From Mycobacterium sp. D16Q14 (lineage in GTDB: Bacteria; Actinomycetota; Actinomycetes; Mycobacteriales; Mycobacteriaceae): 64,000 nucleotides of DNA. Each line of letters opens with the position of its first letter. Positions within the stretch are counted from its first letter, which is position 1. Of the stretch, positions 47,195 to 58,810 are shown piece after piece. Where the stretch lies: positions 1 to 64,000 of the forward strand of contig MAEX01000014.1 of NCBI GenBank assembly GCA_002013415.1, given 5' to 3'. The position numbers were made by a program, and so were the translations under genes. The notes under the pieces were generated by a model. That model made no database searches. It was given only the letters and a program-made list of their open reading frames with translations, and was not told the DNA's origin.

Positions 47195-47989
47195 CTAACC
47201 GGTGACGGACGTCTCCGCATTGACGGGCCTACGCCCGATAACCGTCGCGAACCCGAGACCGATCGTCGCCCACATAATCGCCTGCGTAGTGAACGAGTAC
47301 AGCCGGAACAGATACAGATCGTGCGCCGGGAAGCCCGGATAGACGATCTTCCCGTCGGCATCGAGCAGCGGTTGCGGCGCCTCGACAAATCCCGGTGTCA
47401 CAGCCATGACGAGTCCGACCAGCACGATGAACACGGCGGCGGCAACAAGAGTGGCCGTCCAGGTACCGACGCGCTCGGAGAGCTTTCGACCCACCCACAG
47501 CGCCACTGCCAACGCGATCGCGGCGACAAGGATCATCAGCACGAAGTACCCGGTGCGCTCCTTGATGGTGCCCTCGGCGCTCGCCGCAGGCGGGTTAGCC
47601 GGGAGCTTCAGGAACGGCACCACATACAGCACCAGAAACAGCCCGCCCGCAACGGCGAGCGCCTGCGCGCGCGGGCTCAGATTGCCGACCCGGCCGATCG
47701 CCACCACGTACGTCACCGCGAACAGCGCGCCCATCGCGATTCCGAATCCGATGACACCGAGCGCCAGGCCCGCATTGGCCTGTGCGAAGCGACTGAACAG
47801 CTCCGCGCCCTCGTGATGGGCGTGGATACCGGCGGCCTCGTCGAGCACGCCCTGCGCCTCGCCTCTGCCCTCCTCATAGGCGATCGCCCTGTTGATGACG
47901 GGCTCCACAAAGATCCATCCGAAGATGAAGGACAGCAGGCCACCCAGTGCGCCGAAACCTAAGCCGCGCAGAATTATTGACTTTTCCAT
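47195..47989 (-). CDS. cbtA: Predicted cobalt transporter subunit CbtA
   Basis: A 264-aa CbtA-family protein with five to six membrane segments. The start is typical for the family: LRGLGFGALGGLLSFIFGWIFVEPVINRAIAYEEGR, with the conserved Glu-Pro; a HAHHEGAELFSR loop holds three histidines. CbtAB is a predicted (not experimentally proven) cobalt transporter found with cobalamin riboswitches. It follows cbtB by 15 bp. Confidence 0.92.
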   Translation of the reverse strand: MEKSIILRGLGFGALGGLLSFIFGWIFVEPVINRAIAYEEGRGEAQGVLDEAAGIHAHHEGAELFSRFAQANAGLALGVIGFGIAMGALFAVTYVVAIGRVGNLSPRAQALAVAGGLFLVLYVVPFLKLPANPPAASAEGTIKERTGYFVLMILVAAIALAVALWVGRKLSERVGTWTATLVAAAVFIVLVGLVMAVTPGFVEAPQPLLDADGKIVYPGFPAHDLYLFRLYSFTTQAIMWATIGLGFATVIGRRPVNAETSVTG

Positions 47990-48004
47990 GTATTCGGCCC
48001 GCTG

Positions 48005-48211
48005 CTAGTGGCAGGGGAAGCCGAGCAGGTGGCGGGCGTCATGCACGAACTCGTGAACGTGCATGTCGCTGCCGAAGATCGACACCGCACCCTGGTCGAT
48101 GCCGATGAAGTAATAGGCGAGCAGCCCCAGGAGGGTGGTCACGCTCAACCACAGCGCGGCCTGGGGAATCGACACCGCAACCGGATGGCTGGCGGACGTT
48201 GTGTGTGCCAT
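48005..48211 (-). CDS. cbtB: Predicted cobalt transporter subunit CbtB
   Basis: A 68-aa CbtB-family protein: one membrane helix (ALWLSVTTLLGLLAYYFIGID) and a His-rich C-terminal end (DMHVHEFVHDARHLLGFPCH) likely to bind metal. First gene of cbtB-cbtA, preceded by AAAAGGAG and a cobalamin riboswitch. Confidence 0.92.
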   Translation of the reverse strand: MAHTTSASHPVAVSIPQAALWLSVTTLLGLLAYYFIGIDQGAVSIFGSDMHVHEFVHDARHLLGFPCH

Positions 48212-48250
48212 GTTGCTCCTTTTCGGGATACCGCGTCCCGATCTGTTCTT

Positions 48251-48344
48251 GTCGACGGCGGGGTCTGACTCTCACAGTGGCGCGACCGTCCTGGGATTAC
48301 ACCAGGTTCCCGTCCTGTCGAAGGACGAGTTGAGCTTAGTCGAC
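48251..48344 (-). promoter_or_regulatory. Cobalamin riboswitch of cbtBA (short variant)
   Basis: Read on the minus strand, the conserved core GGGAACC-TGGTG-TAATCCC then AGGACGGTCGCGCCACTG is followed by GAGAGTCAGACCCCGCC, the pattern of actinobacterial cobalamin aptamers. The CCTGG/CCAGG hairpin and a CGTCC/GGACG hairpin are evident, and GTCGAC at both ends (48251-48256, 48339-48344) can close the element. It lacks the longer arm between the CCACTG and the terminal box. A hairpin with 6-bp stem at 48223-48241 lies just before the ribosome binding site, a candidate expression platform. Confidence 0.85.
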
Positions 48345-48364
48345 GCGGCTGGGCTGCGCGTTCG

Positions 48365-48376
48365 AGTGATAGTTTT
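48365..48376. promoter_or_regulatory. Candidate overlapping divergent -10 elements
   Basis: The AGTGATAGTTTT stretch lies in the 36 bp between the two riboswitches. On the minus strand it reads TATCACT, and on the plus strand TAGTTT. Either could be a -10 whose start point would fall just before the aptamer on its own side. Inferred from position only. Confidence 0.4.
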
Positions 48377-48380
48377 GGCC

Positions 48381-48584
48381 CCGCATTGGTTTCTCCGAGA
48401 GCGCCAGGGAAGTGCTCCCGGAGATCGCAAGAGGGAATCCGGCGTGAATCCGGAACTGCCCCGCAGCGGTATGTGGAAACGACAGCGGCACCAAAGAGCA
48501 CTGGGCCAAGGCCCGGGAAGCAGCCGCCAGTAGGTGAGGCCCGCAAGGCCTCGTGTCCACGAGTCCGAAGACCTGCCAACGCGG
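48381..48584 (+). promoter_or_regulatory. Cobalamin riboswitch of the btuCDF-like operon
   Basis: A classic cobalamin aptamer: GGGAATCCGGCGTGAATCC followed by GGAACTGCCCCGCAGCGGTA, then CACTGGGCCAAGGCCCGGGAAGCAG, and the terminal B12 box GAGTCCGAAGACCTGCC (48561-48577). The ends CCGCATTGG (48381-48389) and CCAACGCGG (48576-48584) form a closing stem with one mismatch. A 7-bp perfect hairpin with 4-nt loop follows at 48585-48602, with no T-run, so control is more likely translational or Rho-type than by an intrinsic terminator. Confidence 0.96.
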
Positions 48585-48699
48585 CCGCACCACCCGGTGC
48601 GGTCATTCGCCAGTGCCGAGGGATCGCCTGGTGGGTAGTGCCTGACTTGGCGTATCCGTCATGCCCCGCTGTCGGCGACCCGACGACGCAGGAAGACCG

Positions 48700-49752
48700 A
48701 TGCCCGCAGCACAACACGAGCGGCCGGTGGTCCTCGCGGCGGCCGGTGGCCTGGTGGCACTGGTACTGCTTTCGGTCGGTGGGCTCGCGTTCGGTACTGC
48801 CGACGTGCCCTGGCGCGACTGTCTGCACTTCCTCTGGGTCGGCGCCACGGGCGGGTCCGTTCGGGCCGCCGACGCGGCGAACTACCGGATCGTCATCGAG
48901 TCCCGGCTGCCTCGGGTGATTCTCGCGATCCTTGTCGGCGCCGGACTGGCGGTGGTGGGCGTTCTCGTGCAGGCGATGGTCCGCAATGCCCTGGCCGATC
49001 CGTACGTTCTCGGCATCTCGTCGGGGGCCTCGGTGGGCGCCACTGCAGTGCTGGTCTATGGGGTGCTCGGCACCTTTGGCGCCTACGCGCTGTCACTTTC
49101 CGCGTCCCTCGGCGCCCTCGCCGCGACCGCACTCGTGTACCAAATCGCTCGTACACCACAGGGTTTGGTGCCGCTGCGACTTGTTCTGGTGGGCACCGCA
49201 GTGGGCTACGGACTGTCCGCGGTGACGACCGTACTGGTGTTCTTGGCGCCGAACGGCGAAGCGGCGCGCAGCGTCATGTTCTGGCTGCTCGGCAGCCTGG
49301 GGGCGTCGTCCTGGGACAAGGTTCCGGTGGCGCTCGCGGCGACCGTGATCGGGTTCGTCTGCGTCGCGGGGCTGGCCCGCCAACTCAACGCCCTGTCCAT
49401 GGGCGACGAGGTGAGCGCGTCGCTGGGCCTGCACGCCGGGCGATTCCGGGTGGCACTGTTCGTGCTGTCAGCCGCCATGACCGGATGTTTTGTCTCCATC
49501 TGCGGAGCCATCGGGTTCGTGGGACTGGTCATTCCGCACGCGGCACGGCTGCTGGTCGGCGCGGACCACCGCCGAGTCTTGATCGTGGCTCCGGTACTGG
49601 GCGCGTGCTTCCTCGTCGCCGCCGATCTCGTTGCAAGGACCATGATTCCGCCCCAGGAGCTTCCGCTGGGCGCGATCACCGCAGCCGTCGGAGTACCGGC
49701 CTTCGTCGGATTGATACGCCGGCGCGCGATGTCTGCGGGGGCTGTCGGCTGA
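48700..49752 (+). CDS. btuC: FecCD/BtuC-family ABC permease (corrinoid importer)
   Basis: A 350-aa permease of the FecCD family with about nine to ten membrane segments. Family motifs: LPRVILAILVGAGLAVVGVLVQAMVRNALADPYVLGISSGASVGA and CGAIGFVGLVIPHAARLLVG. The ATG at 48700 has AGGAAG upstream; an ATG at 48661 would add 13 residues. The riboswitch upstream makes cobalamin or a corrinoid the likely cargo, though the family also carries haem and siderophores. Its stop overlaps the next ATG. Confidence 0.9.
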   Translation: MPAAQHERPVVLAAAGGLVALVLLSVGGLAFGTADVPWRDCLHFLWVGATGGSVRAADAANYRIVIESRLPRVILAILVGAGLAVVGVLVQAMVRNALADPYVLGISSGASVGATAVLVYGVLGTFGAYALSLSASLGALAATALVYQIARTPQGLVPLRLVLVGTAVGYGLSAVTTVLVFLAPNGEAARSVMFWLLGSLGASSWDKVPVALAATVIGFVCVAGLARQLNALSMGDEVSASLGLHAGRFRVALFVLSAAMTGCFVSICGAIGFVGLVIPHAARLLVGADHRRVLIVAPVLGACFLVAADLVARTMIPPQELPLGAITAAVGVPAFVGLIRRRAMSAGAVG

Positions 49753-50537
49753 TGGACGTCACCTACCGAAGCGTGTCGGTCGACATCGCGGGCAACCGGA
49801 TCGTCTCCAGCATCGACATGCAGGTCGCGCCCGGGGGGTTCGTGGGAATCGTCGGCCCCAACGGCAGCGGCAAGTCGACAACCCTGCGCTGCCTGTACCG
49901 CGCGCTCACTCCCACCACCGGCGACGTAGCGGTCAGCGGCGTGTCAGTGCGGGCCATCAGCATGCGGGAGAACGCCCGTCAGGTGGCGGCGCTGACTCAG
50001 GACATGTCCTTGGATTTTGATTTCACGGCCGCAGAAGTGGTCGCCACCGGCCGGCTGCCGCACGGCACATCCCTGCGCAGCACCTCGGAACAGGACCGGC
50101 GCATCTGCGCGGAGGCGACCGAGACTGCGGATGTGACCGCGCTGGCCGACCGCACGTTCAGTTCCCTCTCGGGCGGGGAACGCCAACGGGTTCTCATCGC
50201 TCGCGCCCTCGCACAGCAACCGCGTGTCTTGGTGCTGGACGAGCCCACCAATCATCTGGATGTCCGCCATCAGTATTCGATACTCAGCTCGGCACAGATG
50301 CTGGGCATCACGATCATCGCCGCTCTGCACGACCTCAACCTCGCGGCACAGTATTGCGACACGATCCACGTCATGGCAGAGGGGCGCATCGTGCTCTCGG
50401 GCCCACCGCACGAGGTCATCACCGCCGAATCCATCGGCCAGTGGTTCGGCATCTGCTGTCATGTCATCGCACACCCACGAAGCGGTGTTCCGCAGATCAT
50501 CTTCGACGCTCAGCCCGAAAGACAGGAGAAGGAATGA
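49752..50537 (+). CDS. btuD: ABC transporter ATP-binding protein (BtuD-like)
   Basis: A 261-aa ATPase from the ATG at 49752, overlapping the permease stop (TGATG). Walker A GPNGSGKST, signature LSGGERQRVLIARAL, Walker B VLVLDEPTNHLD, and switch His in ALHDLNLA. The frame continues upstream through the permease and is not used. Overlaps the next gene start (ATGA). Confidence 0.92.
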   Translation: MDVTYRSVSVDIAGNRIVSSIDMQVAPGGFVGIVGPNGSGKSTTLRCLYRALTPTTGDVAVSGVSVRAISMRENARQVAALTQDMSLDFDFTAAEVVATGRLPHGTSLRSTSEQDRRICAEATETADVTALADRTFSSLSGGERQRVLIARALAQQPRVLVLDEPTNHLDVRHQYSILSSAQMLGITIIAALHDLNLAAQYCDTIHVMAEGRIVLSGPPHEVITAESIGQWFGICCHVIAHPRSGVPQIIFDAQPERQEKE

Positions 50538-51526
50538 AGGCACTCATCGGCGTGACGGTGGCGGTGTCGCTGCTATCAGGGAGCTGCGCGACCATCGAGG
50601 CACAGAGCCCCGGAACGGAGCGGGTGTCCGTCGACAATTGCGGTGCAACGCTTGATGTTCCGGTCCCAGTTACCCGAGCCGTCAGCAATGACACCGGGGT
50701 AGCCGAGCTGATGTTCGCACTCGGCCTACAGGACCGGATGGCCGGCTATTTCATGGACGCCGGACAAGATCGGGACATCAAAACCTCGCCGTGGAAGGCG
50801 CAGTTCGAGTCCACCACCAACCTGGGGCAGGGATTCACCCGTGAGGCAGTGCAAGCCGCGCGTCCCGATCTCGTGTTCGCGGGGTGGAGCTACGGATTCA
50901 ACGAGACCTCCGGGCTGACCCCGGATTGGGTGCGGTCCATCGGGGCCGTGCCCTATCAGCTGACCGAGGCGTGCCGTCAGCCCGGAACGGTCCGGCGCGG
51001 TATCAAGCCTCCCCTTGACGCGCTCTACGAGGATCTGGCCAACCTGGGGGCCATCTTCGGGGTTCAGGACCGCGCAACGGAGTTGATCACCACGTACCGC
51101 AGGACCGTCGAGACCGTGCAGTCACGTCTGCCGCAGGGCAAGCCGACCGCACGTGTCTTCCTGTACGACAGCGGCGAGGCCGAACCGTTCACCTCCGGCA
51201 AGAACGCCGCACCCCAACAGATCATCGAGAAGGCCGGGGGCCGCAACGTCTTCTCAGATCTCGACGACAGCTGGACCACCAGCGCGTGGGAGACGGCCGC
51301 CCAGCGCGATCCCCAGGTGATCATCATCTGCGATTACGGGGTGGGCCCCAACAACACGGCCAACGCAAAGATCAACCTGCTCAAGGCACAGCCACTGATG
51401 AAGCACACCCAGGCGGTCCGCGACGGGAACTTCATCGTGCTGCCCTACGCCGCCCTCGTCGAGGGACCGCGCAATCCGGATGCCATCGTCACCCTGGCGA
51501 ACTATCTGCGCGACAAGGGATTTTGA
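50534..51526 (+). CDS. btuF: ABC transporter substrate-binding lipoprotein (BtuF-like)
   Basis: A 330-aa FecB/BtuF-type periplasmic binding protein from the ATG at 50534, with AGGAGAAGG upstream. The signal ends in a lipobox around LLSGSC. The family pattern includes VPVTRAVSNDTGVAELMFALGL, ARPDLVFAGWSYG and the long central helix. Third gene of the riboswitch-controlled operon. Substrate inferred from context. Confidence 0.9.
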   Translation: MKALIGVTVAVSLLSGSCATIEAQSPGTERVSVDNCGATLDVPVPVTRAVSNDTGVAELMFALGLQDRMAGYFMDAGQDRDIKTSPWKAQFESTTNLGQGFTREAVQAARPDLVFAGWSYGFNETSGLTPDWVRSIGAVPYQLTEACRQPGTVRRGIKPPLDALYEDLANLGAIFGVQDRATELITTYRRTVETVQSRLPQGKPTARVFLYDSGEAEPFTSGKNAAPQQIIEKAGGRNVFSDLDDSWTTSAWETAAQRDPQVIIICDYGVGPNNTANAKINLLKAQPLMKHTQAVRDGNFIVLPYAALVEGPRNPDAIVTLANYLRDKGF

Positions 51527-51558
51527 GCACGGTCGGCCGTCGGCCATAGGCTGATGGC

Positions 51559-52425
51559 ATGAGTTCCCACATCTCCCTCGGCCTCATGGTGCCGCCCTCC
51601 CTTCCGCCGGAACGGCTGCTCGAGATCGCACGGGCGGCCGATTCCGCCGGACTCGATCATCTGTGGGTGTGCGAGGACTGTTTTGCCACCACGTCGATCG
51701 CGTATGCCTCCCTGGCCCTTGCTGCTACCCAGCGGATCAGTGTGGGTACCGGTTTCCTCTCGGCACCGGTACGCAATGTCGTCACGGCGGCAATGGACTA
51801 CAGCATCCTGGCCCGGAACTTTCCCGGCAGGGTCCTGCCGGGAATCGGGCACGGCTGGCAGCCTCATATGGCGCAAATCGGAGCCAAGGTCGACTCGCCC
51901 CTGACCCTGCTCCAGGAGTACGTGACCGCGCTGCGGGATCTGTTGGCAGGCAAGGAAGTCAGTGCCAACGGACGGTATGTGCGGCTGGGCGGGGTCCGAC
52001 TGGACTGGCCACCCGCCGAACCACTGCCCATCATGATCGGCGCGAACGGACCCCGCTCGCTGCGACTAGCCGGCCGCCTGGGCGATGGCACCTTGCTAAC
52101 CAGCATGGTTCCCGCCGATGCCGTCGCCGCGCACTGTGCTCTGATTGAGCCCGGCCCCGATCACCGGATCTTCCTGAGCCGCACCATCAGTATCGGCCCC
52201 GGTGCCGCCCAACTCATCGCGAACGACCCCGGTCACTATCCCGGGATCTCCTTCGACGCTTCGGCGAGCATCGGCGGAGATGCCGCCGAGGTCGCTGGGA
52301 AGCTCCACGCGCTACGAGATCTCGGCGTCACGGATTTCATCGCATCCCCGACCGGAAACGAACCCGATCTCATCGGATACATCCACAGCCTGGGGCAAGA
52401 AGTACGGCCCCTGCTGCAGTCGTGA
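51559..52425 (+). CDS. LLM-class flavin/F420-dependent oxidoreductase
   Basis: A 288-aa luciferase-like monooxygenase fold protein: SLGLMVPPSLPPERLLEIARAADSAGLDHLWVCED, ISVGTGFLSAPVRN, FPGRVLPGIGHGWQ, LPIMIGANGPRSLRLAGRLGDGTLL. In mycobacteria such proteins often use F420 rather than FMN; the sequence seen does not decide. Begins 32 bp after the btuF-like gene, so it could be the last gene of that operon. Confidence 0.9.
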   Translation: MSSHISLGLMVPPSLPPERLLEIARAADSAGLDHLWVCEDCFATTSIAYASLALAATQRISVGTGFLSAPVRNVVTAAMDYSILARNFPGRVLPGIGHGWQPHMAQIGAKVDSPLTLLQEYVTALRDLLAGKEVSANGRYVRLGGVRLDWPPAEPLPIMIGANGPRSLRLAGRLGDGTLLTSMVPADAVAAHCALIEPGPDHRIFLSRTISIGPGAAQLIANDPGHYPGISFDASASIGGDAAEVAGKLHALRDLGVTDFIASPTGNEPDLIGYIHSLGQEVRPLLQS

Positions 52426-52465
52426 GCTCGCGCGCAAACCACCAGCACGACAAGAGTTTCTGATC

Positions 52466-52936
52466 CTAGCCGCCGTCACCGGTCAGTTCCGTGCCCCAGA
52501 CCGCTCTGGCACCGGAATCCCCGATCCGGATGACGCCGACGATGGACACGACCCCGAGAATCAGCACCAACACGGCAACGGTCAGGTGCGGCCCTAGCCG
52601 GGCCGGTGACAGGCCGAGCCGATGGGCGACCGCCAGTACGACCGCGCCCAGCACCAACGCGCTGGAGAACACCAGCATCCAGTCGCCACGCTCGGCGTGC
52701 GTCAACAGGGCCGCACTAGGGCTCTTCTCACGATCGAACAGCCACTCGCCAGCCGAGGTGGTCAGCGGGGTGAGTATCAGCGTCACCGCCGCCAGCCCGG
52801 CAACCAGCCACACCAGCCGCGACCGAATAGCGACGGAAACCCCACACAGGATCTCCAGAATCGCAGTCAACGGCGCGAGCACGACAACGAAATGCACCAA
52901 TAGCACGTGTGCAGGCAACCCGCTGATCGTGTCCAC
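52466..52936 (-). CDS. DUF2231 membrane protein
   Basis: A 156-aa protein with four membrane helices. The start MDTISGLPAHVLLVHFVVVLAPLTA is diagnostic of the DUF2231 family (a conserved His-x-x-x-x-His near the first helix), and the remaining helices and the acidic loop follow. Function unknown. Convergent with the LLM gene. Confidence 0.87.
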   Translation of the reverse strand: MDTISGLPAHVLLVHFVVVLAPLTAILEILCGVSVAIRSRLVWLVAGLAAVTLILTPLTTSAGEWLFDREKSPSAALLTHAERGDWMLVFSSALVLGAVVLAVAHRLGLSPARLGPHLTVAVLVLILGVVSIVGVIRIGDSGARAVWGTELTGDGG

Positions 52937-53000
52937 GCGGGCGACACTACTGCCGCACTATGTTCCTCGCCCGGAAACGCCGATCCCGGTGCGCACAACG

Positions 53001-53034
53001 CCCCGAGTGCGAGCTGTGATGCTCGTACTCGGGG
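53001..53034 (-). terminator. Stem-loop after clpC1
   Basis: CCCCGAGTGCGAGC (53001-53014) pairs with GCTCGTACTCGGGG (53021-53034), a 14-bp stem with one mismatch (wobble-type) and a 6-nt loop. It ends 13 bp after the clpC1 stop. The T-run is weak on both strands, so it may act as a Rho-assisted terminator. Confidence 0.75.
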
Positions 53035-53047
53035 CTTTGTGGGTTGT

Positions 53048-55582
<2,535 letters not shown>

Positions 55583-55918
55583 CGGTCTCCCTCGCTTCCT
55601 CGTCCGGCCTTTGCGCAAGCGGTTCAACGTGCCGCTCGGGGCTCCCCCCAAACGGCTCATCTCCGCTGGCACTAGGACCTAATCGCCACTCTAGTGGTCA
55701 GCCGTAATCGGTGCGTTGCTCGCATACCAGGAGACGTCCCTGAAGGCACTCAGAGGAACCCGCGGAACCCGGAGGAACCGTCCCCAAATATACGAATCAC
55801 CGCACCCGGCGGTGCTTGTTAGGCAACCGAACAACGCCAGATGCGGTGAAAACGTTTCCGATTTTGCCCCGGCTTCGCCGTAAGCGAAATTCCCGGGGGA
55901 CGTACCTGTCGGCAGTCT
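55583..55918. other. lsr2 to clpC1 intergenic region (336 bp)
   Basis: Both genes are on the minus strand, so this holds the lsr2 3' region and the clpC1 promoter. A perfect hairpin, CACCGC (55798-55803) with GCGGTG (55809-55814), and a CCCCGG/CCCGGGG pairing near 55875-55900, are candidate lsr2 termination structures. No gene is seen. Confidence 0.55.
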
Positions 55919-56263
55919 TTAGTTGGCCGCGTTGAACGCGTCAATGACTTCGGCGGGAATACGACCGCGTGAGGACACATTGTGCCCTTCCTTGCGTGCC
56001 CACTCCCGGATGGCTGCGCTCTGCTCACGATCGATGCTCGCGCGCCCGCGACCCGTCCCCGAGCTCCCCCGCCCACGACGACGACCGCTGACACGTCGAG
56101 CGTGCTCGACCCACGTAGAGAGCTGATTGCGCAGCTTCTCTGCATTCTTAGAAGAAAGGTCGATCTCATAAGTCACGCCGTCAATACCGAATTCAACGGT
56201 CTCATCGGCAGGCGCTTCGCCATCGACGTCGTCGACAAGCGTGACCGTAACCTTCTTAGCCAT
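55919..56263 (-). CDS. lsr2: Nucleoid-associated protein Lsr2
   Basis: A 114-aa Lsr2 from the ATG at 56263: the N-terminal dimerisation/oligomerisation domain ([37 protein letters not shown]), a basic linker, and the C-terminal AT-minor-groove-binding domain with the RGR motif ([14 protein letters not shown]). It silences AT-rich DNA, is an H-NS analogue, and in M. abscessus affects colony morphology and virulence. The 22 residues of frame upstream are not conserved. Confidence 0.97.
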   Translation of the reverse strand: MAKKVTVTLVDDVDGEAPADETVEFGIDGVTYEIDLSSKNAEKLRNQLSTWVEHARRVSGRRRGRGSSGTGRGRASIDREQSAAIREWARKEGHNVSSRGRIPAEVIDAFNAAN

Positions 56264-56424
56264 TCCCTTTGTCCTTCCAAAAGCAGAACCCCCGTGGGTC
56301 CGCCTCAAACATGCCACGGATTGCCGCAAAGTTCAACATACGCGCAAGGCTGCGCGTGTTCCGCTCGAGGCAAGCGATTCACTACACTCATAGTTGAAAA
56401 GTGAGACAAATTTGAACGTGTAGA

Positions 56425-57927
56425 TCAAAGCGTCGGTCTGACAATCGGAAACAGGATCGTCTCGCGAATTCCCAGTCCGGTAAGCGCCATCAACAAGCGA
56501 TCGATACCCATCCCAGTTCCGGCCGCGGGTGGCATCGCATGTTCCATCGCACCGAGGAAGTCCTCATCCAGGCTCATCGCCTCATCATCGCCGGCAGCAG
56601 CCAATCGTGCCTGATCAGCGAACCTTTCACGCTGGATCACGGGGTCAATCAACTCCGAGTATCCGGTCGCCAATTCAAAGCCACGAACATACAAGTCCCA
56701 CTTCTCGGTGACACCCGCGATGCTCCGGTGCTGACGAGTCAGCGGGGATGTCTCAACTGGGAAATCCCTAACAAACGTCGGTGCGTACATTTTGTCGCCG
56801 ACCTGGTGTTCCCAAAGTTCTTCGATGAGTTTTCCGTGACCGTAACCGCGGTCGGTGGGAATCTCTGCGCCCACCTGATCAGCGATCTTCCATAGCGTGG
56901 CAATCGGCGTATCGGGGGTGATCTCCTCACCAAGAGCTTCCGACAACGACGGATACATCTCCAACGTCGTCCACTCGCCGTCCAAGTCGTAGCTAGATCC
57001 GTCGGGCAACGTCACCTGCCTGGTGCCCATTGCGTCGTCCGCTACCTCCTGGATGAGCTCGCGGATCATTGTTGCAGCGGTGTCGTATGTGCCGTACGTC
57101 TCATATGTTTCCAACATCACGAATTCGGGAGAATGCGTCGAATCTGACCCTTCATTTCGGAAAACTCGGTTGAGCTCGAAAATCTTGTCGAAGCCGCCAA
57201 CAAGAGCCCTTTTCAGGAAAAGTTCCGGTGCAATACGCAGATACAGGTCGATATCGAGCGCGTTGGAATGCGTAATGAACGGGCGGGCCGCAGCACCTCC
57301 GGCGAGGGTCTGCAAGATCGGCGTCTCCAACTCCAGGAATCCGCGACGGTGCAGCGCATCACGAATAGCGCGCATCACCGCGACCCGCTGCCGCGCAATC
57401 TTGCGCGCCTCCGGCCGCACGATGAGATCCACGTATCGCTGGCGCACTCTGGTCTCTTCGGACATCTCCTTGTGAGCAACGGGCAGCGGGCGCAGGGACT
57501 TGGAGGCCATCTGCCAGCCGTCCGCCAGGACACTCAGTTCGCCGCGCCGTGAGCTGATGACCTCGCCCTGCACGAACACGATGTCACCGAGGTCCACATC
57601 GGTCTTCCAGTCGGCGAGTGCCTGTTCGCCGACTCCGGCGAGACTGATCATCACCTGCAATGAGGTGCCGTCGCCCTCCTGCAGCGTCGCGAAACACAGC
57701 TTGCCGGTATTGCGGGAGAAAATGACGCGACCCGAAACACCCACCTGGTCACCCGTGCTGGTATCCGTCTCCAGATCCACGTAGGCATCGCGAATCTGCT
57801 TGAGGCTGTGGGTCCGCGGCACCTCTACCGGATACGGCTGGATGCCCTCGGCGAGCAGCTTCTCGCGCTTGGCCTGCCGAATGCGAAATTGTTCCGGCAA
57901 GCTGGTCTGCGCGTCAGGATCAGTCAC
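56425..57927 (-). CDS. lysS: Lysyl-tRNA synthetase LysS (class II)
   Basis: A 500-aa class II synthetase: an OB-fold anticodon domain (about 60-160), then motif 2 ([26 protein letters not shown]) and motif 3 near the end ([15 protein letters not shown]). Long enough to be complete and to be the housekeeping enzyme; unlike mycobacterial LysX it has no N-terminal membrane domain. The 3' half (about 56,440-57,330) reads more AT-rich than the 5' half: e.g. 29 G/C of 60 in 57121-57180. Confidence 0.96.
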   Translation of the reverse strand: MTDPDAQTSLPEQFRIRQAKREKLLAEGIQPYPVEVPRTHSLKQIRDAYVDLETDTSTGDQVGVSGRVIFSRNTGKLCFATLQEGDGTSLQVMISLAGVGEQALADWKTDVDLGDIVFVQGEVISSRRGELSVLADGWQMASKSLRPLPVAHKEMSEETRVRQRYVDLIVRPEARKIARQRVAVMRAIRDALHRRGFLELETPILQTLAGGAAARPFITHSNALDIDLYLRIAPELFLKRALVGGFDKIFELNRVFRNEGSDSTHSPEFVMLETYETYGTYDTAATMIRELIQEVADDAMGTRQVTLPDGSSYDLDGEWTTLEMYPSLSEALGEEITPDTPIATLWKIADQVGAEIPTDRGYGHGKLIEELWEHQVGDKMYAPTFVRDFPVETSPLTRQHRSIAGVTEKWDLYVRGFELATGYSELIDPVIQRERFADQARLAAAGDDEAMSLDEDFLGAMEHAMPPAAGTGMGIDRLLMALTGLGIRETILFPIVRPTL

Positions 57928-57992
57928 GTCTCGGCAGCTTAGCGGTAGTGCCTCGCGCCGGAAGTGCGCTGCCGATTCTGACGTATGGATCT

Positions 57993-58808
57993 CTATTTGG
58001 CCGCGCGGGCCTTGCCGCGCTGGTCAGCCCGGTTGCGCTCGTACACCAGCCGCAGGCCGTCGAGAGTGAGATGTTCCTCGTAGCGGTCGACGGTATGCGT
58101 CTCGGGGAGGATCAGCGGGGCGGTGTGACCCGTGGCCACCACCGTGGCCCCGGCGCCACTGAAGCCGTCGATATCGCGACGCACCCGCTCCACCAGCCCG
58201 TCCACCAGCCCCGCGAATCCGAAAACCGCTCCCGATTGCATGCACTCGACCGTGTTCTTGCCCACGACAGAGCGCGGCCGGGTCAGCTCGACCCGGCGCA
58301 AGGCGGCGCTGCGGGCAGCGGCGGCATCGGAGGACACCTGCACACCCGGGGCAATGGCACCCCCCAAGAACTCCCCCTTGGCCGACACCACATCCACACA
58401 GATCGACGACCCGAAATCCACCACAATGCATGCCGAACCGAATCTATGATGCGCGGCAAGACAATTCACAATTCGGTCGGCGCCGACCTCTTTCGGGTTG
58501 TCCACAAGAAGCGGAAGGCCGGTGCGCACACCCGGCTCGATGAGGACCTGCGGAACGGCCGACCAGTACTGGTCGAACATGCCCCGCATTTCATGCAGCA
58601 CAGATGGCACGGTGGACAGGGCCGCAACCCCGGTCAACGTCTCACTGTCGTCGCCGATCAGTCCGTCGATGGTGAGTGCCAGCTCGTCGGCGGTGATCTC
58701 GGTTTCCGTACGAATTCGCCAGTGCTGAACAACCTTGGCGTGCTCGCCGGTGCCCGAGACCAACCCGAGAACGGTGTGCGTGTTGCGTACGTCGATAGCC
58801 AGCAGCAC
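57993..58808 (-). CDS. coaX: Type III pantothenate kinase CoaX
   Basis: A 271-aa CoaX: N-terminal [16 protein letters not shown] (phosphate-binding), [32 protein letters not shown]. It phosphorylates pantothenate in CoA synthesis. M. tuberculosis also carries CoaA; the essential one there is CoaA. Follows panD by 2 bp and starts at a GTG. Confidence 0.95.
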   Translation of the reverse strand: MLLAIDVRNTHTVLGLVSGTGEHAKVVQHWRIRTETEITADELALTIDGLIGDDSETLTGVAALSTVPSVLHEMRGMFDQYWSAVPQVLIEPGVRTGLPLLVDNPKEVGADRIVNCLAAHHRFGSACIVVDFGSSICVDVVSAKGEFLGGAIAPGVQVSSDAAAARSAALRRVELTRPRSVVGKNTVECMQSGAVFGFAGLVDGLVERVRRDIDGFSGAGATVVATGHTAPLILPETHTVDRYEEHLTLDGLRLVYERNRADQRGKARAAK

Positions 58809-58810
58809 GG

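Noticed and set aside
48145-48828. A 227-aa minus-strand frame across the riboswitch region
   Set aside because: Lies over two aptamers with no coding signature; it is explained by RNA elements instead.
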